A stretch of DNA of 64,000 bases, from IMG/VR virus record IMGVR_UViG_3300047550_006373, positions 1 to 64,000 of that record; one strand, given 5' to 3'. The notes beneath the pieces are model-generated. The model was not told where the DNA came from. It saw nothing but the letters and a program-made list of their open reading frames with translations, and searched no databases. Shown here in pieces: positions 56,904 to 61,085 of the stretch (position 1 is the first letter of the stretch; each line of letters opens with the position of its first letter). The stretch is from a virus. The position numbers were made by a program, and so were the translations under genes.

Positions 56904-57209
56904 ATGTACGCAAAGATCGAACCAATCACATACAGAACAGGACAGGCGAAGTGCATCGTCGTAAGAAACACATCGGTACAGCTTGGAAGCCGAGCCGTCG
57001 TTGAGTGGTCGCTCATGGGAGATCAAGAGACGGATCGTAGAGACTATGAATCGGGAGGAACTCAGCTCTCAGGCGAGGAATATCTTGCGTGGGGTCAAAG
57101 CGACGACTACGTATACGAGTGGCTCGCCGCACAACTCAATCTCACAATAACGTCTATAGAGAGCGGAAGCTACTGGGACAACCCACCAGCCCCACCTCCC
57201 GCTGCGTGA
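56904..57209 (+). CDS. Small fibre-linked protein, paralogue of the gene at 55892
   Basis: A 101-residue protein, 16 longer than its paralogue through a loop after WSLMGDQE and a proline-rich end (PPAPPPAA). Shared blocks are MYAxIxPxxYRxGxA, V-x-WSLM, [SG]GEEYxxW and DDYVxxWLA. The C-terminal Pro/Ala tail has no match in the paralogue. It is the last gene of the long plus-strand run; a hairpin follows 25 bases after its stop. Confidence 0.62.
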   Translation: MYAKIEPITYRTGQAKCIVVRNTSVQLGSRAVVEWSLMGDQETDRRDYESGGTQLSGEEYLAWGQSDDYVYEWLAAQLNLTITSIESGSYWDNPPAPPPAA

Positions 57210-57227
57210 TTTACTGTCACTTAATGA

Positions 57228-57755
57228 CTAGCTGAGGACATCGCCTATGACGATGTCCTCTTCTGTTTCTTGCTGCAAAAGACCCAGACCCAGCTGAGGA
57301 TCTAGAAATAACTTTGTAAAATCAAACTTAGAAACAATCTTTCCCTTGACTTGAGTTATTTTTATACCTTCAGGTGTAATCTTAGCATTCCAGGGAACAG
57401 CATCAGAAGTCGTCCAGCCTGAATACACTTCCATGAGACCCATTTTTTCCTCTGTGCCTTTGAGAGGTGTAATTTTACCAATTCTAACCTTGTCGTATTT
57501 GTCAAAGATTCCGCCTCTTCTCAGGTATTCTTGTGGATCGTCCGAATCTCCATCGTCAAAGATCCACTCAGACCCAACCCACTCTACTTCGAGAATCTCT
57601 CCGCGGTTCAGAGACACAATTTTTCTGTATTCTTCTTCAAATCCGTCCGGGTATGGAGGCTCATCTTTTAGATAATAGGCAGACTCTACAGAGTCATACA
57701 ACGTGAAAGATACAGGTGACGAACCTCGTTTTAGACTAAGCTGAACTTTCTTCAC
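57228..57755 (-). CDS. Hypothetical acidic protein, last gene of the tRNA operon
   Basis: A 175-residue, acidic, beta-rich protein with no family I can name. Visible pieces are VSFTLYDSVESAYYL, ILEVEWVGSEWIFDDGDSDD and KIVSKFDFTKLFLDPQ. It starts with GTG at 57755-57753, supported by GAGGAAAA just upstream. It follows the tilS gene at 24 bases on the same strand, so it is probably co-transcribed with the tRNAs. Its last 27 bases contain the stem-loop that ends the opposite operon. Confidence 0.65.
   Translation of the reverse strand: MKKVQLSLKRGSSPVSFTLYDSVESAYYLKDEPPYPDGFEEEYRKIVSLNRGEILEVEWVGSEWIFDDGDSDDPQEYLRRGGIFDKYDKVRIGKITPLKGTEEKMGLMEVYSGWTTSDAVPWNAKITPEGIKITQVKGKIVSKFDFTKLFLDPQLGLGLLQQETEEDIVIGDVLS
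57234..57271 (+). terminator. Rho-independent terminator at convergent gene ends
   Basis: A perfect 10-base stem, GAGGACATCG (57234-57243) with CGATGTCCTC (57251-57260), around a 7-base loop, followed on the plus strand by TTCTGTTTCTT. It closes the plus-strand fibre block. It also codes for the last residues of the minus-strand gene at 57228; on the minus strand no T-rich tail follows, so it should act mostly in the plus direction. Confidence 0.7.
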
Positions 57756-57779
57756 GTTTTCCTCGACATTGTAAGTATT

Positions 57780-58400
57780 CTACAAGGAAACTCGAATCTC
57801 GCTAGCCATCAATAATTCGTATTTCTTCTTGAGGACCTTTCCAATACCAGGATTCACCTTCAGTGCCTCGGGAACGATCGCCATTCGAATGAGGTTGCGC
57901 ATGTACTTAGGATCGCTGTTGGACTCGTCCTCGATCCACGTGAGATTCCTCCTCGAAGCCCAGGATCGGATCTCCTCCTTCGGTGTGACCAAGAACGGAC
58001 GGATCACATTTCCACGAGAATAAGGAATCAACTTGGATTCTCCGTGAAGTGAGGTGAAGATCCACGTCTCGATCGCGTCACCCAGGTGGTGACCCGTCAC
58101 CACAGGACCTCCCAGGGAGTCCAGGAATGTGTACCGTTCATTCCTCCAAAATTCCTCGGGGGAAACGTCCTTGGATTTCTTGGAATTAATCCGTCCAATC
58201 CTGAGGGGTACGTGGCGTTCCTCCGCGAATTTTCGAACAAACTCCTCGGCACGTTCGGAGTTGATCGTTCCGTGGTGGAAGAACGCGAGGGTCACGTCAC
58301 GTTTTCCGTTCAAAAGAAAGTCGGAGATCACCACGGAATCGATGCCACCTGAGAAGGCGATTGTACACTTCCGCGGAAGATCCCCGATAAACTTCAGCAT
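57780..58400 (-). CDS. tilS: TilS-like tRNA(Ile) lysidine synthetase, minimal form
   Basis: A 206-residue PP-loop ATPase. TilS joins lysine to C34 of tRNA-Ile with CAU anticodon, which turns a Met-reading tRNA into one for AUA. The ATP loop S17-G-G-I-D21-S22, then T102-G-H-H-L-G-D108 with E111-T, RPFLVTPKEEI, and D158-E-S-N161 with RN at 168-169 and R172 are the TilS order. E. coli TilS has about 430 residues; here only the catalytic domain is present, and the C-terminal tRNA-binding domains are lacking. Codon use is more GC-rich than in the virion genes. A tRNA with CAU anticodon lies 20 bases upstream on the same strand. Confidence 0.88.
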   Translation of the reverse strand: MLKFIGDLPRKCTIAFSGGIDSVVISDFLLNGKRDVTLAFFHHGTINSERAEEFVRKFAEERHVPLRIGRINSKKSKDVSPEEFWRNERYTFLDSLGGPVVTGHHLGDAIETWIFTSLHGESKLIPYSRGNVIRPFLVTPKEEIRSWASRRNLTWIEDESNSDPKYMRNLIRMAIVPEALKVNPGIGKVLKKKYELLMASEIRVSL

Positions 58401-58420
58401 GACTTCCTCTTAGAAAATAG

Positions 58421-58494
58421 TGGAACCACTCGGACTTGAACCGAGAGCCGGCTGATTATGAGTCAGATGCTCTAACCTATTGAGCTATGGTTCC
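58421..58494 (-). tRNA. tRNA with CAU anticodon: probably tRNA-Ile2, else elongator Met
   Basis: On the minus strand a 74-base cloverleaf is seen: acceptor GGAACCA/TGGTTCC (7 pairs), D-stem GCTC/GAGC with loop AATAGGTTA, anticodon stem TCTGA/TCAGC around the loop CTCATAA, 5-base variable loop, and T-stem CTCGG/CCGAG with loop TTCAAGT. The anticodon is CAT. The first pair of the anticodon stem is a U-C mismatch. A G1-C72 pair and no GGG/CCC in the anticodon stem rule out initiator tRNA. The CCA end is not coded. The adjacent tilS gene makes the Ile2 (AUA) reading the more likely one; sequence alone does not decide between Ile2 and Met. Confidence 0.85.
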
Positions 58495-58506
58495 GTTGAA
58501 TATCAG

Positions 58507-58588
58507 TACCGCCCGTGGGAGTTGAACCCACATGCCTTTCGGCGCCGGGATTTGAATCCGGAGTGTATGCCAGTTCCACCAGAGCGGC
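58507..58588 (-). tRNA. tRNA-Leu(CAA)
   Basis: An 82-base minus-strand class II tRNA. Acceptor GCCGCTC pairs with GGGCGGT (two G-U wobbles), D-stem GTG/CAC, anticodon loop TTCAAAT with anticodon CAA, a long variable arm with the hairpin GCC-GAAA-GGC, and T-stem GTGGG/CCCAC with loop TTCAACT. The innermost pair of the anticodon stem CCGGA/CCCGG is an A-C mismatch. CCA is not coded. It would read UUG, which the AT-rich genes of this phage use often. Confidence 0.83.
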
Positions 58589-58624
58589 CTTGATGATATT
58601 AACTTACCCTATACTGAGCTAACT

Positions 58625-59011
58625 TTACAATAACTTTAAGTTACGAGTTATCTCATCGATCTTTCGTGAATCGTCGGGACCAATAGCGACGCAAAGAGTC
58701 TCTGTGCCGCCCTCTTCGTCAAACATTTTTCCTTCCACGGGATAACACTGAAGACCAGCAAGTTCCGCCTTAAAAGTTAAACTTTTAAGAGTTGTCTCCG
58801 ATCCTACGCCCAAAACTACGCGAATAGAGCCGCTGTTGATCCAGTCTGTCTCTTCGGGAGTGAGCCTGACTGAAAGAGTGTCGCCCCGCTCAGATTCGTC
58901 ATTCACTAGAAAAAATTCTGTAGAAGCCTTTGCAACCAGAGAGGCAACCTGGGATTTTTTCATCTTCAGATCTTGACGTACAAGGATAACTTGTTTCAGA
59001 TCGCTGGGCAT
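58625..59011 (-). CDS. Pth2-like peptidyl-tRNA hydrolase
   Basis: A 128-residue protein of the archaeal/eukaryotic Pth2 type, which frees tRNAs from stalled peptidyl-tRNA. It has LKQVILVRQDLKMKKSQVAS at the N-terminus and, at the end, GTETLCVAIGPDDSRKIDEI with NLKLL, the most telling block (family form: the T-V-x-A-I-G-P start and the H-L-K-L-L end). The family's glycine-lysine after the R-x-D-L-x-M run is changed to Lys-Ser and the His of the A-Q-x-x-H-A helix to Lys, so activity is uncertain. AGGAGGT at 59017-59023 is an ideal Shine-Dalgarno. It is the first gene of the tRNA/tilS operon. Confidence 0.75.
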   Translation of the reverse strand: MPSDLKQVILVRQDLKMKKSQVASLVAKASTEFFLVNDESERGDTLSVRLTPEETDWINSGSIRVVLGVGSETTLKSLTFKAELAGLQCYPVEGKMFDEEGGTETLCVAIGPDDSRKIDEITRNLKLL

Positions 59012-59042
59012 AACTGACCTCCTAACTTCTACATCTACTCTA

Positions 59043-59071
59043 ATTTAAATTGTCTGGGAGAAAGTGGTAAA
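59043..59071 (-). promoter_or_regulatory. Possible promoter of the minus-strand tRNA/tilS operon
   Basis: Read on the minus strand: TTTACC (59071-59066), a 17-base spacer and TTAAAT (59048-59043), giving a start near 59036, 13 bases ahead of the AGGAGGT of the Pth2 gene. Both boxes are only moderate matches. The plus-strand patatin gene starts on the other side of this 135-base divergent gap. Confidence 0.35.
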
Positions 59072-59146
59072 ATTTTCTTATGCAAACGTTTGTTGAATCG
59101 AAATTTCTACTAATCATAAGTAATCACAACAACGGAGATCATCACC

Positions 59147-60217
59147 ATGAAAGATAATAAGAAGTTTGCATTAGTTCTTTCAGGGGGAGGCGTAAAAGGA
59201 GCCTGGGAGGCTGGATTCCTAAAGTACATAGCAGAGAGATGGGGGCATAAATTTGAAACAGTTTCGGGAGCTTCTATTGGGGCTCTCAATGGTCTAGTTT
59301 ATTGTGCTGCAGCTCACGATGAAAAGAAGCTGCCTGATGCAATTGTGGATCCGTGGAACAAAATAAGCTTTGGACAGGTCGCAAAGGTTCCGTGGAGTGA
59401 TATATTCCATCTAAGATTCTATTCCGTACTCGATAACTCTCCGCTGCTAGAATTTGTGAATAAAAATCTTAATCTGGAACAATATAGAAAAAACATAGAC
59501 ACAGGAATCGTTACTGCAAACGTTCTTGCGACTACAGAACTTACTTCCAAACGTCTTCACATGTGGGTAGACTCTAAGGACAATAAAACATACGATTCTC
59601 CGGCGTGGATCACAAAGAAGCAGGAGCTGAATGGAACACACGCTGTCGCTTCAGGCGCTGTACCAATTGCCTTTAGATCACAACAACTGGGCGACGGCGG
59701 ATGGCACGTGGACGGTGGTCTTTGTGAGAACACACCTATAGCACCCATCCTGATGTCTTTCTATGATGATCGTACGGACAATCCTGACACGACTAACGAT
59801 CCAAAGGTAAAGATACTAGTATTGACACTTCCCGAACCAGACGTCCAGCAGGAGTGGACAAGAGAACCTACGATTCTTACTCAAACATCACGCATGTTTG
59901 AAGCTCTCACTGTCAATCAAATCATGCAAGATGTTGCGAAGGCAAAGGCAATCAACGACTTCCTCGACACCCTTGGTACAGAATCTTACGGAAAGTACAG
60001 AAAACTAGACCTTCTTGTGGTAAGGCCCTCGACTTCTCTAGATGCTCTAGCTGGTAGTGTACAGAAAGAAATTGCGTGGGGACTGTTCCCAACTAACTGG
60101 ATATCTTCTCTCTCTTTTCTATTGATATTTCAACCTTATGTACAGGTCTTACTTAAGGCGGGATACGCCGAGGCCGAGAAGATGCACGATCAACTGGAGG
60201 AGTTCTTCAACTCCTGA
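59147..60217 (+). CDS. Patatin-like phospholipase
   Basis: A 356-residue lipid acyl hydrolase. The oxyanion loop S12-G-G-G-V-K-G18, the nucleophile S43 in GASIG (41-45) and the partner D189 in D-G-G (189-191) are all present, so it should be active. Members cleave acyl chains from phospholipids (phospholipase A1/A2). No signal peptide or membrane helix is visible, so it stays in the cytoplasm unless carried by the virion. It is divergent from the tRNA operon and converges with the NADAR gene, which it overlaps by 28 bases. Likely uses are lysis help, membrane remodelling during infection, or a weapon against rivals; sequence does not choose. GGAGAT precedes the ATG. Confidence 0.88.
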   Translation: MKDNKKFALVLSGGGVKGAWEAGFLKYIAERWGHKFETVSGASIGALNGLVYCAAAHDEKKLPDAIVDPWNKISFGQVAKVPWSDIFHLRFYSVLDNSPLLEFVNKNLNLEQYRKNIDTGIVTANVLATTELTSKRLHMWVDSKDNKTYDSPAWITKKQELNGTHAVASGAVPIAFRSQQLGDGGWHVDGGLCENTPIAPILMSFYDDRTDNPDTTNDPKVKILVLTLPEPDVQQEWTREPTILTQTSRMFEALTVNQIMQDVAKAKAINDFLDTLGTESYGKYRKLDLLVVRPSTSLDALAGSVQKEIAWGLFPTNWISSLSFLLIFQPYVQVLLKAGYAEAEKMHDQLEEFFNS

Positions 60218-60711
60218 CGAACCTCCATCAGGATCTTACCGAGGAGGTTGGCGCCGGCGCCCCTGCATACGCCCCACACACGATCATTCCAGCTGTTGTT
60301 ATGCACCAATTCGGCATCACCTGTCTTCAAGAGTAGGTCGGCCAGGAACGGTGATTCAAACTTCTTTCGGATGAAGTCCCGCATCAACCCCTCCTTCACC
60401 GCATCCCAATCAGGTCGCATCTCAACGCCTCTCCCAAGCTTTTTGGCCATGGCAGGATCCTTGGCCTTTCGAATCATCTCTCGAGATTCCTCATTGAGGG
60501 TCTTGTGGGCCTGGTATGCATGCTCGACAGTGGGGTAACTTTTCCCGTCTATCCATATCGTTGACGGATGGAAATTGGACAGAAAAGCGTATCCTGATGC
60601 TAATGTGAACGAATCGATTATTTTTCTATCGGTCATCTGGAGGCCCAGGTGGGCATCGAATCCCACTCCTCCCGGAGGCGTTCCCTCAAACTGCTGGGCC
60701 TGGTGTGTCAC
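60190..60711 (-). CDS. NADAR/YbiA-like N-glycosidase
   Basis: A 173-residue protein with the NADAR fold. The family markers are S45-N-F47, Y59-P-T-V-E63-H-A-Y-Q-A, R-P-D-W (99-102), K-x-G-L-M and N142-D143 with W146-G147. YbiA cleaves N-glycosidic bonds in riboflavin intermediates; other NADAR proteins remove ADP-ribose from guanine and serve as antitoxin in DarT1-type systems. Start is the GTG at 60711, overlapping the TGA of the lipoprotein gene (GTGA); residues 1-25 precede the normal domain start, and an in-frame ATG at codon 26 is an alternative. Codon use is GC-richer than in the virion genes. Confidence 0.87.
   Translation of the reverse strand: MTHQAQQFEGTPPGGVGFDAHLGLQMTDRKIIDSFTLASGYAFLSNFHPSTIWIDGKSYPTVEHAYQAHKTLNEESREMIRKAKDPAMAKKLGRGVEMRPDWDAVKEGLMRDFIRKKFESPFLADLLLKTGDAELVHNNSWNDRVWGVCRGAGANLLGKILMEVRQELKNSSS
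60198..60215. other. Short inverted repeat at convergent 3' ends
   Basis: AGGAGTT (60198-60204), loop CTTC, AACTCCT (60209-60215), in the 28 bases shared by the patatin and NADAR genes. No T-run follows on either strand, so a terminator is only possible. Confidence 0.3.
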
Positions 60712-60962
60712 TTCTTGATCGTCGTTGTCGGAACAACAACCGGAGCCGCGGGAGTGTTGACAGTTTCAGCTGGAGCTGCTGTTGGAGCAGTAAGCGGAGC
60801 AACGGCAGCCGCGCCATCAGCCTCGCAGCAAGCGGGAGCGACAACACCTGCGTCGACTGCTTCTGCGACTGCTGCATCAACAACCTGAACTTCGACCTTC
60901 TTCTCGCATCCAACAAGAGCAAAAGCTGCAACGAGTAAGAATAAACCTGTAAATGACTTCAT
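60708..60962 (-). CDS. Small lipoprotein, Ala/Val/Pro-rich
   Basis: An 84-residue lipoprotein. The N-terminus KSFTGLFLLVAAFALVGC has a lysine, a hydrophobic core and the lipobox L16-V-G-C19, with C19 as the lipid-bearing residue. The mature part is low-complexity Ala, Val, Pro and Thr, with few charges apart from EKK next to the Cys. I chose the ATG at 60962, with AGGAGA nine bases upstream; an in-frame TTG at 60986 would run through that signal. It could be an outer-membrane protein such as a superinfection blocker or an o-spanin-like partner, but nothing in it proves either. The NADAR gene is coupled by a GTGA overlap. Confidence 0.8.
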   Translation of the reverse strand: MKSFTGLFLLVAAFALVGCEKKVEVQVVDAAVAEAVDAGVVAPACCEADGAAAVAPLTAPTAAPAETVNTPAAPVVVPTTTIKK

Positions 60963-61085
60963 AATCTTTTTTCTCCTATGCGGCAAAGATAGTTAAATTT
61001 CTGTCCGCGAATCTTATTTATAACAGTACGCAGCAAGTGTATACAAAATAACTTCAGTGTAATTAAAGACGAAAGAAAAGAAAAA

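Noticed and set aside
58421-58588. tRNA genes as prophage attachment site
   Set aside because: No integrase and no partial tRNA repeat is seen; these are complete phage tRNAs.
60249-60538. Plus-strand open frames over the NADAR gene
   Set aside because: NADAR on the minus strand has all family motifs, whereas the plus frames have none.
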